Translations under genes and position numbers: made by a program
Assembly: GCF_051488685.1 (NCBI RefSeq)
Contig: NZ_JBPSEH010000004.1
Span: forward strand, 232,516 to 296,515
Direction of reading: 5' to 3'
From: Melioribacter sp051488685
GTDB taxonomy: Bacteria; Bacteroidota; Ignavibacteria; Ignavibacteriales; Melioribacteraceae
Length of the DNA stretch: 64,000 nt
Notes under the pieces: generated by a model
What the model was told of the DNA's origin: nothing
The model's input: the letters and a program-made list of their open reading frames with translations, nothing else
Databases searched by the model: none
Part shown: positions 42,078 through 51,080 of the stretch, in pieces
Layout: the number at the start of each line of letters is the position of its first letter
Numbering within the stretch: position 1 is the first letter of the stretch

Positions 42078-43997
42078 ATGGAAGAAATGCATACCGCTAA
42101 AAAGTACAAGTTCAAAGCTGAGATTAAAAAGCTACTCGACATTTTAGTCCATTCTTTATATACAAGCCGAGAGATATTTCTAAGAGAGTTGATTTCGAAT
42201 GCATCGGACGCTCTCGATAAACTCCGCTTCGAAACAACGAGAGGTACAGAAGTTATAAATCCAGATTTACCACTTGAAATAAAAATTACAATAAACAAAG
42301 ACGATAAATCAATCACAGTTTCCGATACCGGAATCGGTATGAATTACGATGAAATTACAAAGAATCTCGGTACAATTGCTAAATCAGGGACGGAAGAGTT
42401 TTTGAAGATGGTAGCCGATTCAAACGACGCAACAAATATTATTGGACGTTTCGGAATTGGGTTCTATTCCGTTTTTATGGTTGCAAAAGAAGTTATCGTT
42501 ACTTCTCGTTCATATAGAAAAGATGATCAACCAGTCGAATGGCGTTCCGATGGTTTAGGACAATACGAAGTAGCGATACTGGATAAAGAATTACCCAGAG
42601 GTACATCAATCAAAGTATTATTAAAAGACGACGCACAAGAATTTCTTGAACAATGGCGACTCGAATCAATTATTAAAAAACATTCAAATTTTATTTCATT
42701 CCCAATATTCGTTGAAAAAGAAAAAATTAATACAATCTCAGCTATCTGGAAAGAGCCAAAAAGCTCGATTACAAAAGAACAGTACGAAGAATTTTATAAA
42801 TTTCTAACACACGACACTGAACCCCCTGCTGATGTTATTCACAAATCGATTGATGCTCCAATTCAATTTAATTCGCTTCTATTTATTCCCCGGAAAAGCG
42901 ACGAATTTTTCTGGCTCGATAGAGATAATTACGGATTAGATCTTTATGTAAGAAAAGTCCTTGTTCAGCATAAGAATAAAGACTTGCTGCCGGAATATCT
43001 CGGTTTTGTAAAAGGTGTTGTCGATTCTGAAGACCTTCCTCTCAATATTTCGCGAGAAACTCTTCAGGAAAATGTGATATTCAATAAAATTGCCTCAAGC
43101 GTTACATCCACAGTACTCTCATATCTCGAGGAAAAAGCCAAAAACAATAAAGAAGAATACGAAAAATTCTGGAGAGAGCACGGGAAAATATTCAAACTTG
43201 GTTATGTCGATTTTGTCAATAGAGAAAAATATGTCGAATTGCTCCGTTTCAATTCATCATTCTGTAAAGACCAGAATGAAGTAATCTCTCTGCAAGATTA
43301 CGTCGACAGAATGAAAGAAAATCAGAAGGAAATTTATTACTCGAGTGGGCCAAATCGGGAGGCTATCTTAAGTAATCCACATATTGAAATCTTTAAGAAT
43401 AAAGGAATCGAGGTTCTTTGTTTGGTTGACCCAATTGATGAATTGGTAGTAAATTCTATCGGTAAGTATAAAGACTTTCTTCTTAAATCAATTGAAAACA
43501 TAGACGCAAAATCGCTTGAGAATATTAAAGGCAATGAAAACGAAGTCGCCGATAAGAAGGATGAATTAAGCAAGGACGACAAAAAACATTTCAGTAGTTT
43601 GCTTGCAAAAATGAAAAAAATACTGGGCGATAAAGTTGAAGACGTTGTTGAGTCTCAGAGGCTTGTTGAAAGTCCAGCATGCCTTGTTTCGACTAATGAC
43701 AGTTTGACTTCAACTATGGAAAAAATTCTTAGAATGACAAATCGAGACGTGCAACCAAGTAAAAAACGCCTTGAAATTAATCCAAATAATAAATTAATAC
43801 GTAATTTGCTCGAAGTGTTTAAAAAAGATTCCAACGACAGGATTATACAAGAAGTTACAGAACAACTTTATTTTATTTCATTACTCAACGATGGAGATTT
43901 GACAGATCCGCATTATTTTTCGTCGCTTGTAAACAAGTATCTGGAAGAATCAAGTTCGTGGTATATCAACTACACATCAAAAAGAAATAATGAATAA
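42078..43997 (+). CDS. htpG: Molecular chaperone HtpG (Hsp90)
   Basis: ATP-dependent cytosolic dimeric chaperone. 639 residues, typical length. The GHKL ATPase motifs are LRELISNASDALDKLR, DTGIGM, GTIAKSGTEEF and GRFGIGFYSVFMVA. The middle domain has LPLNISRETLQEN with the catalytic Arg, and the C-terminal dimerisation domain ends in a charged tail. The start at 42078 follows GGGGAG with 5 nt spacing; a GTG at 42048 in the same frame would place the promoter and ribosome site inside the gene. It overlaps the epimerase start by 8 bp. Confidence 0.96.
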   Translation: MEEMHTAKKYKFKAEIKKLLDILVHSLYTSREIFLRELISNASDALDKLRFETTRGTEVINPDLPLEIKITINKDDKSITVSDTGIGMNYDEITKNLGTIAKSGTEEFLKMVADSNDATNIIGRFGIGFYSVFMVAKEVIVTSRSYRKDDQPVEWRSDGLGQYEVAILDKELPRGTSIKVLLKDDAQEFLEQWRLESIIKKHSNFISFPIFVEKEKINTISAIWKEPKSSITKEQYEEFYKFLTHDTEPPADVIHKSIDAPIQFNSLLFIPRKSDEFFWLDRDNYGLDLYVRKVLVQHKNKDLLPEYLGFVKGVVDSEDLPLNISRETLQENVIFNKIASSVTSTVLSYLEEKAKNNKEEYEKFWREHGKIFKLGYVDFVNREKYVELLRFNSSFCKDQNEVISLQDYVDRMKENQKEIYYSSGPNREAILSNPHIEIFKNKGIEVLCLVDPIDELVVNSIGKYKDFLLKSIENIDAKSLENIKGNENEVADKKDELSKDDKKHFSSLLAKMKKILGDKVEDVVESQRLVESPACLVSTNDSLTSTMEKILRMTNRDVQPSKKRLEINPNNKLIRNLLEVFKKDSNDRIIQEVTEQLYFISLLNDGDLTDPHYFSSLVNKYLEESSSWYINYTSKRNNE

Positions 43998-44934
43998 AAA
44001 GAAAATTGTAATTACGGGAGGAGCCGGGTTTATTGGCAGCCATATAGCCGAAGCCTGGCTCGAAAAAGGTGCCGAAGTTCATATTATTGATAATCTCAGG
44101 ACCGGTTCACTTTCCAATATCAAAAAACTCAATGGCGTTATTTTTCACAAAGGTAGCATAACCGATAGAAAACTTGTTTTCGATGTTACAGAAAACGCAG
44201 ATTATCTCCATCATCTTGCTGCTGTTATATCAGTTCCAGAATCGATAGAAAAACCAGAAGAATGTATCGATATTAATGTGGGAGGATTGATAAATATTCT
44301 CGAAGCAGCTAAAGCAAAAAAAATAAAGAAAGTAATATTTAGCAGTTCGGCTGCAGTCTACGGAGACAATCCTGAGTTACCGAAATCGATCAATTCACCC
44401 CTGTTTCCTAAATCGACTTACGGCATTACAAAGCTCGACGGTGAATTCTATCTGAGAATGTACTACGAGCAATTTGGAGTCAATGGAATAGCGCTCAGAT
44501 ATTTTAATGTATTTGGAGCCAGACAAAATCCGGCAAGCCAGTATGCAGCAGCAGTGCCGATTTTTATCACAAGAGCGATAAAAGGAGAAGACATATTAAT
44601 ATTTGGTGATGGCAATCAAACGCGCGATTTTATCTATGTTAAAGATGTAGTTAAAGCAAATATCATGGCTGCAGAATCTAAGATTGCGCAGGGTACTTTT
44701 AACATCGCTACAGGAAGCAGTATTACTATCAATAAATTAGCGGAGATGATTATCGATTTAACCGGCAGTAAATCGAAAATTGTTCATCTTGCTGAAAGGC
44801 CGGGAGATATTAAGCAAAGTGTGGCTTCAATTGCCGAAACGAAAACTGAACTCGGATTTGTACCTGAAATCCCTCTGGAAATTGCTCTTGAAGAAACTAT
44901 CAATTTCTATAAATCCAATGGATTAAATGCATAA
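43990..44934 (+). CDS. NAD-dependent sugar-nucleotide epimerase/dehydratase (UDP-glucose 4-epimerase-like)
   Basis: 314 residues of the extended SDR family. NAD motif ITGGAGFIGSHIAE (residues 7-20), HHLAAVISVPES, the catalytic serine in FSSSAAVYG and YGITK with Tyr-x3-Lys, RYFNVFGARQNP, GDGNQTRDFIYVKDV for nucleotide-sugar contact, and AERPGDIKQSVA. The pattern suits UDP-glucose or UDP-GlcNAc 4-epimerases of the WbpP type; the exact sugar cannot be read. Its overlap with htpG means joint transcription in spite of unrelated roles. A hairpin terminator follows. Confidence 0.9.
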   Translation: MNKKKIVITGGAGFIGSHIAEAWLEKGAEVHIIDNLRTGSLSNIKKLNGVIFHKGSITDRKLVFDVTENADYLHHLAAVISVPESIEKPEECIDINVGGLINILEAAKAKKIKKVIFSSSAAVYGDNPELPKSINSPLFPKSTYGITKLDGEFYLRMYYEQFGVNGIALRYFNVFGARQNPASQYAAAVPIFITRAIKGEDILIFGDGNQTRDFIYVKDVVKANIMAAESKIAQGTFNIATGSSITINKLAEMIIDLTGSKSKIVHLAERPGDIKQSVASIAETKTELGFVPEIPLEIALEETINFYKSNGLNA

Positions 44935-44941
44935 ATCGAAT

Positions 44942-44970
44942 AAGATATTTTTTAATAAAAAAATCTTTTT
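44942..44970 (+). terminator. Intrinsic terminator after the epimerase gene
   Basis: AAGAT(A)TTTTTT, AAT loop, AAAAAA-ATCTT, then TTT: an A/U-rich hairpin of 11 pairs with one bulge followed by T, just after the epimerase stop and just before the next promoter. Confidence 0.55.
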
Positions 44971-44971
44971 G

Positions 44972-44979
44972 TAACTTTG
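44972..44979 (+). promoter_or_regulatory. Putative -7 element TAACTTTG before the histidine kinase
   Basis: TAACTTTGC fits TAnnTTTG and the C often seen after it in Bacteroidota. It lies 62 bp before the kinase start. No clear -33 TTG; upstream is the terminator hairpin. Confidence 0.45.
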
Positions 44980-45041
44980 CTGCAAGTGATTGGATTATAT
45001 TTTAGTTACATCTGGTTCCAATAAAAGGGTAATATAGGGTT

Positions 45042-45731
45042 TTGGAAGATTATATCCAGAATAATAAACTGACTTTATTAGGTAAATTAACAGCGGGATT
45101 ACTACACGAAATTCGCAATCCTCTTACTGTAATCAAGTTGAATCTTGACTACCTCAATATGTTCGAAAAAGAACTTTCAGCCGAGCTGAGGGAATCAATA
45201 GCTTCTTCACTGGAGGCTTTCGAAAGGATTAATTTTATCATCAGCGATGTACTCGATTTCACACGTAAATCGGGCGATCGTCAAAAAAGTGTTTCCATCA
45301 ATTCTGTTGCCGAAAGAGCTATCGACATAATCTCATTTACTGCTTCCAAAAGAAATATCAATATCATAAAGCAGTTCGATCCTAACATTCCTGAAATTAA
45401 TATTAACGAGAATAAATTGCTTCAAGTAATGCTGAATTTGATTAATAACAGTATCGAAGCTTCAAAGGATAAGAGCGTTATTTATGTGAAAACTTCATAC
45501 AATGAAACTCCAGAAAACAAAAAAATTGTCTGGGAAGTTGAAGATTTCGGCTGCGGCATTAAAGAAGAAGATAAAGAAAAAATTCTTGCCGGATTTTATA
45601 CAAGTAAAATAAAAGGTAGCGGAGTTGGGCTAACAGTTTGTAAAAGATTACTTGAAGAAATGGGCGGACAACTTGGATTTGATTCGGAATTCGGAAAAGG
45701 CTCAAGATTTTTTATTAAATTCATTTTCTAA
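45042..45731 (+). CDS. Soluble sensor-less histidine kinase (NtrB-like)
   Basis: 229 residues that contain only the kinase core. The H-box GLLHEIRNPLTVIKLNL has the phospho-accepting His22. The N-box is LNLINNSIEASKD, G1 is EDFGCGIKEED, and G2 is GSGVGLTVCKRLLEEMGG. No membrane segment, PAS or GAF domain precedes the H-box, so any signal must reach it through a partner protein. No ATG is available upstream of the H-box; TTG at 45042 is the only usable start. The cognate regulator follows after 11 bp, a typical kinase/NtrC pair. The signal is unknown. Confidence 0.88.
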   Translation: MEDYIQNNKLTLLGKLTAGLLHEIRNPLTVIKLNLDYLNMFEKELSAELRESIASSLEAFERINFIISDVLDFTRKSGDRQKSVSINSVAERAIDIISFTASKRNINIIKQFDPNIPEININENKLLQVMLNLINNSIEASKDKSVIYVKTSYNETPENKKIVWEVEDFGCGIKEEDKEKILAGFYTSKIKGSGVGLTVCKRLLEEMGGQLGFDSEFGKGSRFFIKFIF

Positions 45732-45742
45732 ATCGGGTTTAA

Positions 45743-47134
45743 ATGGAACCGAAAATTTTAATAATTGATGACGACGACCTGGTCTCAATGTCCCTTAAAA
45801 AAGTGCTTGTCAAAGAGGGGTATTCAGTCGAAATCTGTAACGACGCAGGAGAGTGGTCCGATATTGTCAAAAAATATCAGCCCGATTTAATTCTTCTCGA
45901 TATATATCTCACCACGCACAATGGTATCGATATACTGAAATTAATTAAAAAAGATTACCCGACATTGCCTGTAATCATGATTACGGGATACGCTGACATA
46001 AAAATGGCGGTTACATCAATTAAACTCGGTGCTTTCGACTTTCTTCTCAAGCCGATCGAACTGGAACAATTAAACATTGTACTCGATAAGGCTCTTGAAA
46101 ATATTAAACTTAGAAGTGAAATTGACAGACTTCATTCGATTCTTGAAACGGATAAATTGACGAAAGAATTTTTTGGTAGGAGCTCAAAAATTCAACGTCT
46201 TCTGGATTCTGTCGAAAAGTTAGCCTCAAGCAGTGATACTACAATCTTGCTCGAAGGAGAAAGCGGTACCGGAAAAGAAGTCTTTGCACGTTTTATCCAT
46301 CAAAACAGTCCGAGAGCTTCAGCTCCTTTCATTACGATCAATTGCGGCTCGATTCCGAGAGAACTGGCAGAAAGCGAATTGTTCGGTCACGAAAAAGGTG
46401 CATTTACAGGAGCTTCGCAAAAAACAAAACTGGGTAAATTTGAACTGGCTAACAACGGAACTCTTTTACTTGATGAAATTGGTGAATTGAGTCTCGATAT
46501 GCAAGTAAAACTTTTACGTGTTTTGCAGGAGCGAAAGTTCTATCGTCTCGGCGGCGAAAAAGAAATAAGTGTCAATGTGAGAGTTCTGGCAGCAACAAAC
46601 AGAAATCTCGAAGAAGAAGTAAAAAAGGGGAATTTCCGCGAGGACTTGTTCTACCGCTTGAATGTTGTCAAAATTGAAATTCCTCCCTTGCGTGAACGGC
46701 AGGAAGATATTCCGTTTATTGCATATTCATTCCTTCAGGAGTTCAATCAGAAATTTAATAAATCGATCGCTGGCATCGATCCTGCGGCTCTCGACTTGCT
46801 TAAATCCTACAAATGGAAAGGAAATATCAGAGAACTGAGAAATGTTATGGAGCGAGTTGTTCTTCTTTGCGAAGAAGATATGTTGAGAGTTCATCATTTT
46901 GCTTTTCTGATCGAAAAGAAAATAGAATCGGTTAACGATTCCGACAGTCTTGTACTTAAAATTCCCTCTAAAGGTGTAACTATGGACGAAGTCGTCAAAA
47001 CACTGATTCAGAAAACCCTTTTGATTACAAACGGCAATCAGGTGCAGGCTGCAAAAATTCTGGGACTGTCGAGATCTAAACTTCGTTACAGGATGGAACA
47101 ACTCGGAATCGAAGTAACAAAAAAAATAAGTTAA
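45743..47134 (+). CDS. NtrC-family sigma-54-dependent response regulator
   Basis: 463 residues in three domains. The receiver has the acidic cluster IIDDDD, phosphorylation site Asp53 in LILLDIYL, Thr in MITGYAD and Lys in LLKPIE. The AAA+ domain has Walker A GESGTGKE (172-179), the sigma-54 contact loop GAFTGA (219-224), Walker B TLLLDEIGEL and the arginine-finger region FREDLFYRLNV. The C-terminal Fis-type HTH is NQVQAAKILGLSRSKLRYRM. It activates promoters that need RpoN; the targets are not evident, but the barrel gene 17 bp downstream is a natural candidate for co-regulation. Confidence 0.95.
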   Translation: MEPKILIIDDDDLVSMSLKKVLVKEGYSVEICNDAGEWSDIVKKYQPDLILLDIYLTTHNGIDILKLIKKDYPTLPVIMITGYADIKMAVTSIKLGAFDFLLKPIELEQLNIVLDKALENIKLRSEIDRLHSILETDKLTKEFFGRSSKIQRLLDSVEKLASSSDTTILLEGESGTGKEVFARFIHQNSPRASAPFITINCGSIPRELAESELFGHEKGAFTGASQKTKLGKFELANNGTLLLDEIGELSLDMQVKLLRVLQERKFYRLGGEKEISVNVRVLAATNRNLEEEVKKGNFREDLFYRLNVVKIEIPPLRERQEDIPFIAYSFLQEFNQKFNKSIAGIDPAALDLLKSYKWKGNIRELRNVMERVVLLCEEDMLRVHHFAFLIEKKIESVNDSDSLVLKIPSKGVTMDEVVKTLIQKTLLITNGNQVQAAKILGLSRSKLRYRMEQLGIEVTKKIS

Positions 47135-47151
47135 AATTACCCCCTCCTTTT

Positions 47152-48480
47152 ATGCGGTATTTTATTTTTTTTATTTCGATTTATTTTATAAACAGTCTTA
47201 CCTGCGGACAAAGTTTAATTCCATATAGCGGCAATTCATATTTCGGAGGTGGATTCGGACTCAACTGGATTAACGGAGCACCGCACTATACATTTAGAAT
47301 GTTTCCCGAATTTACGATTTCAAAAGTTGGGATCGGTTTGGATTTGAATATCAATTTTACAGCCGATGGCAAAATCCGTTCTGAAAATTTCAACGAATTT
47401 TCAGATTATCTAAGTTTAATCAGATATGTCAGATACGGGCAAAAGAACGATCCGCTTTATATTCGCCTGGGTGCACTCGATTATACCACATTAGGTCACG
47501 GCAGTATAGTTTATCTTTATAATAACAGCCCTTCTCTGGATTCAAAAAAAATCGGGCTTGCATTTGACGCTGACTTTAATGAGTATGGATTCGAGTTGGT
47601 CTACAGTAATTTCGGCAGTGGTGGATTGATCGGCGGACGTTTTTATGTTAGACCACTAAAATATACAAACCTGGCTCGTCTGTTAGTTGTCGGTTCGCTT
47701 GAAATCGGTGCTACGCTTGTTACAGATACAGATGATAATGCGGGTGTTACGTCGGGAAAGTTCATCGATTCATTTTTTGTTGCTAATCAGAAGGAGAGCA
47801 ATACAACTGTAGTGGGCTTCGATGTCGGTCTTCCGATTTTGAGAACAGAAATCGCTGACCTCGATTTTTATGTTGATCATTCTAAGATTATTAACTTTGG
47901 CAGCGGTACTTCAATTGGAATGATATTTGGCTTTAAAGGTTTTTCGATAGTAAAACTCTTTGCAAGAATCGAAAAAAGATTTATCGGCAAAGAATTTATA
48001 CCTTCTTACTTCAATTCTCTTTATGAAATTGAAAAGTTTGCTCTGGACTATGGCAAAAAGACTTTTAGTAGCAAGTTAAATGTTTTAAAGCAAGTTAAAG
48101 CTGGTAGCGGCTACTTCGGTGAACTATCAGGCGATTGGTTTGGCATACTTAAAATTTCTGGCAGTTTCAGTAAGACCGTTGGAGTAAACGACGGCATTTT
48201 ACATTTGCAAGTTATTTTCGATTCTGAACAGTTTCCTTACACCTTTCGTGCTGGATACGACAAGTGTGGTATAGAAAAATTTACGGATCTATTTGGAACA
48301 GACGAACATTCATTTGCATTTGCCGAAGCGGGATATAAGTTTCGAAAGTATTTTCTTTTTTCACTTTTTTATAGCTGGACTTTCGAACCGGTTAGAAATA
48401 ATCTAAACGAAATTATGGGTTACAAACCACAAAGGCGTATTGAACCGAGAATCTCTTTTATTTATCCGATAAGCAATTAA
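47152..48480 (+). CDS. Outer-membrane beta-barrel protein, unknown function
   Basis: 442 residues with a signal peptide (FIFFISIYFINSLTCGQ) and a mature part of amphipathic strands rich in Gly, Tyr and Phe: YFGGGFGLNWINGAPHYTFR, GIGLDLNINFTADG, GFELVYSNFGSGGLIGGRFY, AFAEAGYKFRKYFLFSLFYS. The last strand RISFIYPISN is not strongly Phe-terminated. The repeated 'IRLGALDYTTLGHGSIVYLY' region is a possible plug or loop. I do not recognise the family. It follows the NtrC-type regulator on the same strand, so it may belong to the same unit. Confidence 0.7.
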   Translation: MRYFIFFISIYFINSLTCGQSLIPYSGNSYFGGGFGLNWINGAPHYTFRMFPEFTISKVGIGLDLNINFTADGKIRSENFNEFSDYLSLIRYVRYGQKNDPLYIRLGALDYTTLGHGSIVYLYNNSPSLDSKKIGLAFDADFNEYGFELVYSNFGSGGLIGGRFYVRPLKYTNLARLLVVGSLEIGATLVTDTDDNAGVTSGKFIDSFFVANQKESNTTVVGFDVGLPILRTEIADLDFYVDHSKIINFGSGTSIGMIFGFKGFSIVKLFARIEKRFIGKEFIPSYFNSLYEIEKFALDYGKKTFSSKLNVLKQVKAGSGYFGELSGDWFGILKISGSFSKTVGVNDGILHLQVIFDSEQFPYTFRAGYDKCGIEKFTDLFGTDEHSFAFAEAGYKFRKYFLFSLFYSWTFEPVRNNLNEIMGYKPQRRIEPRISFIYPISN

Positions 48481-48486
48481 GATAGA

Positions 48487-49137
48487 TTAATCGAAATTGT
48501 GCTTAATAAATTCTTTAAATTCTTCCACACTGTAAAACTTAAAGTCAGTTTCGACATTATAAAATTTCTCTCGTGAAAATTTATCCCACAAAACCAGTGC
48601 ACATTTAACGCCTGCATCCCGCGCCGCTTTAACATCATTGGCAACGTCGCCTACCATAAGTACTCTTTCTTCTTTAAGATTGAATTTCGAGAGAAAGAGT
48701 CTTATACCTTCTGGATCGGGTTTATGATTTTCAACATCGTCGCCCGTTATTATTAAATCAAAGTAGTCGAGCAATCCGAGTTCTTTTAAAGTGATTTCAG
48801 AGGATTGTCTCCCTTTCCCGGTAAAAATTCCAACAGGTATCGAACGGCTCTTCAGGAATATTAAGATTTCTTCGATGCCAGGATATGCAGGAGCCTTTTC
48901 TTTATGATTTTTTTGGTAATAATTGTAATAATCATTCCTTGCATCGGTGTATCTTTCAGCAAAATACTCCTTAAGTATAACATCCTCCGTGGGACCAAAA
49001 AGGGCGACGATTTCATCATTGCTCATTCTCTTATTTAAATATTTTTCGATTACATGGTTGAATGTGTCGAAAATGAGTTCATGAGTATCTGCTAAAGTGC
49101 CGTCGATATCAAAAATAATTCCATCAAAATTTTTCAT
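48487..49137 (-). CDS. HAD-family phosphatase (phosphoglycolate phosphatase-like)
   Basis: 216 residues. Nucleophile motif IIFDIDGTLADT (Asp10, Asp12), a helical cap (about 18-80), motif II IFTGKG, motif III Lys in ENHKPDPEG, and motif IV MVGDVANDVKAARDAG. This is the Gph/PGP-like subgroup of HAD hydrolases. The substrate could be 2-phosphoglycolate or another small phosphate ester such as pyrophosphate or a nucleotide. It overlaps the end of the upstream propeller gene by 14 bp and ends 6 bp from the convergent barrel gene. Confidence 0.88.
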   Translation of the reverse strand: MKNFDGIIFDIDGTLADTHELIFDTFNHVIEKYLNKRMSNDEIVALFGPTEDVILKEYFAERYTDARNDYYNYYQKNHKEKAPAYPGIEEILIFLKSRSIPVGIFTGKGRQSSEITLKELGLLDYFDLIITGDDVENHKPDPEGIRLFLSKFNLKEERVLMVGDVANDVKAARDAGVKCALVLWDKFSREKFYNVETDFKFYSVEEFKEFIKHNFD

Positions 49138-50947
49138 TCCAGTTTACCAGTTTGTTCAAGTTTAGATTGAATATCAGCCCATCAGTTGTGGAAATCAATA
49201 TATTAGAATCATTTAATACAGACATGCTTAGAATTGGCGCGTTCCCTGAAGAAAAAATTCTTTTGATTTTTTTATTGCCGTCCCACACATAAATTATTCC
49301 ATCAACAGCCAGGATATACATATTGTCGTTTAAATAGAGTGGAGGAAATGCATGGAAATTAATTTTTTGGTCTAGTTTTATTTCTTTAATTATATTGCCA
49401 GTGTTTACGGCAAATACCAGTATTTTTTCATCATTGAATGAAAAAAGATATTTGCCGTCGCTGCTGAGGCTAAGTTCTTTTCTTAGTTTATATTTATCTC
49501 TGTACCAGTTTAATTTCCCGAGAAGATAATCGATGCAAAAAAGTTGGCCGTCGTCAGCTACTGCAAAAATCGAGTTCGATGTAATAATTAATTCGGAATT
49601 GGAAAGTTCAATCCCTTTTTTGTATTTCCATCGCCATATAAAAAGTCCAGTACGGGCGTCAATGCAGTATAAAAATCCGTCGTCGGATGTGTAGAAAATT
49701 TTATTGTCGTGAATGATGAGATTGTCGTTGATAGCGTCATCCGATATATCGTTAACCCAGTATTCTTGTAAAGTTTCTAGATCATAGCAATAAACTTTAC
49801 CTTCATTGGTACCGAAGACAAGTGCTTTCTTCGATTTGGTAACTTTGGGAATCATTAATTCCTTATTGCCCTCATAGTCTATTGGCAATAGGGAGGTGGT
49901 TATATATTCGTTGAAGCCGATTGACTGAAATTGTTCGCCAGTTAAGCTAACAGATTGCAGGTCGCCTTGGAAAGTAACTGCATTGATCGTTCGATCTGCC
50001 ATTGTAATTGAGCCGTGGATATCTCCGTTAAGATCGTAATCCCAAAGGATATCACCGTTAGTATCCCGGCAAGTTAGAATGCCAGAAGCATCGGCAATAA
50101 ATAATTTATTGTTGTAGTAAATGGGACGGCTGTACAAATCATTTTCAAGATATGCTTTAAATACTATTGTCGAATCTGGAAGTGAGTTCGTGTCGATTTC
50201 AATCTTTTCTTTTGTTAATTCTATTGTCTTATCTATAACTTCAAGCAACTTTCCGTATTGAATGATTATCGAATCCTTCGTAATCTGAATTTCAGGCAAT
50301 TCCCACTTATTTGATTTTACTGATTTAAAATTTTCTAAGTTGAGTACCGGATAGCCGTAAATGTTATTTAATTCAGTGCGAGAGGAATTTCCGCAAACAA
50401 TAAGTTTGAGATTTTTTGAAGAGATTATCTTTAGCATCTCTTTCCAGTTATCGGCCAGGTTGTTAACCGGTTCTGGCAGAAAAAGGTAGATTTCTTCCGA
50501 CAATGAAATCGTATCGAGTGTTTCGCTCAACCAGTTAAAAAATTCCCCCGAAATATGACGATAATTTTTGAACGGTATTAGAGGAGAAGTACCCAACAGA
50601 AAAAATTTATCTAACTTTAAATCAAACCTGTCGTTGAATATTTCCGGCATCGTCAGTATTGAGTTAATTTTTGAAAGGTTTCTGGCCGAAGGAAGGAAAA
50701 GTAGGTCTTTGTTAATCTTATCTGAAAATGTCTTTATTTTAGTTACAGATTGATAATCATCGATTAAATTTCCGATTAAAATTATCAGGTCTGCATTGCT
50801 TTTATAGTTAATGTAATTTGTTAACGAATCGAGTTCCGCACTACTATAATTTGAGACATCTGGAGATGAAAGGACTGCAATACTCAAACTTTGTGCAAGA
50901 AGAGTATGAAAGTTGAAAAGAATGAAAATGAGAAATAATCGTTTCAT
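49124..50947 (-). CDS. Exported protein: degenerate calcineurin-like phosphoesterase domain plus PQQ-type beta-propeller
   Basis: 607 residues with a signal peptide (FLIFILFNFHTLLAQ). About residues 20-200 follow the strand-helix order of a metallophosphoesterase, but the metal motifs are altered: the expected D-x-H region is SSPDVS, GD-x2-D is GNLIDD, GNHD is SARN, and the late His motif is CGNSSRTE. From about 255 on, PQQ-type propeller blades follow (GILTCRDTNGDILWDYDLNG, GKVYCYDLETLQEYWVND, GFLYCIDARTGLFIWRWKYK, GQLFCIDYLLGKLNWYRDKY). No sorting domain is obvious at the end. The start at 50947 has AAGGA 8 nt upstream; the ATG at 50965 lies before that site. A binding or scaffold role is inferred. 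Confidence 0.7.
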   Translation of the reverse strand: MKRLFLIFILFNFHTLLAQSLSIAVLSSPDVSNYSSAELDSLTNYINYKSNADLIILIGNLIDDYQSVTKIKTFSDKINKDLLFLPSARNLSKINSILTMPEIFNDRFDLKLDKFFLLGTSPLIPFKNYRHISGEFFNWLSETLDTISLSEEIYLFLPEPVNNLADNWKEMLKIISSKNLKLIVCGNSSRTELNNIYGYPVLNLENFKSVKSNKWELPEIQITKDSIIIQYGKLLEVIDKTIELTKEKIEIDTNSLPDSTIVFKAYLENDLYSRPIYYNNKLFIADASGILTCRDTNGDILWDYDLNGDIHGSITMADRTINAVTFQGDLQSVSLTGEQFQSIGFNEYITTSLLPIDYEGNKELMIPKVTKSKKALVFGTNEGKVYCYDLETLQEYWVNDISDDAINDNLIIHDNKIFYTSDDGFLYCIDARTGLFIWRWKYKKGIELSNSELIITSNSIFAVADDGQLFCIDYLLGKLNWYRDKYKLRKELSLSSDGKYLFSFNDEKILVFAVNTGNIIKEIKLDQKINFHAFPPLYLNDNMYILAVDGIIYVWDGNKKIKRIFSSGNAPILSMSVLNDSNILISTTDGLIFNLNLNKLVNWNEKF

Positions 50948-51025
50948 ATAAATTGTCCTTAGCATACAGGTACAAATTTAATAAAAAATTGATTGGCAAG
51001 TTGGAGTTGTGGAAAAATGAGTAAA

Positions 51026-51056
51026 TTGTAAATAGGGTCACTTATTTATATATTTC
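51026..51056 (+). promoter_or_regulatory. Probable lepA promoter
   Basis: TTG at 51026-51028, 20 bp, then TATATTTC at 51049-51056, one base off the TAnnTTTG consensus, 24 bp before the lepA start. Confidence 0.45.
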
Positions 51057-51080
51057 GCAACGGATTATATATTTTTAGGC

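Noticed and set aside
44940..45041. Sigma-54 promoter (-24 GG / -12 GC) in front of the histidine kinase
   Set aside because: The TTGTAAC...TTTGC stretch lacks the -24 GG; it fits the TAnnTTTG housekeeping element better.
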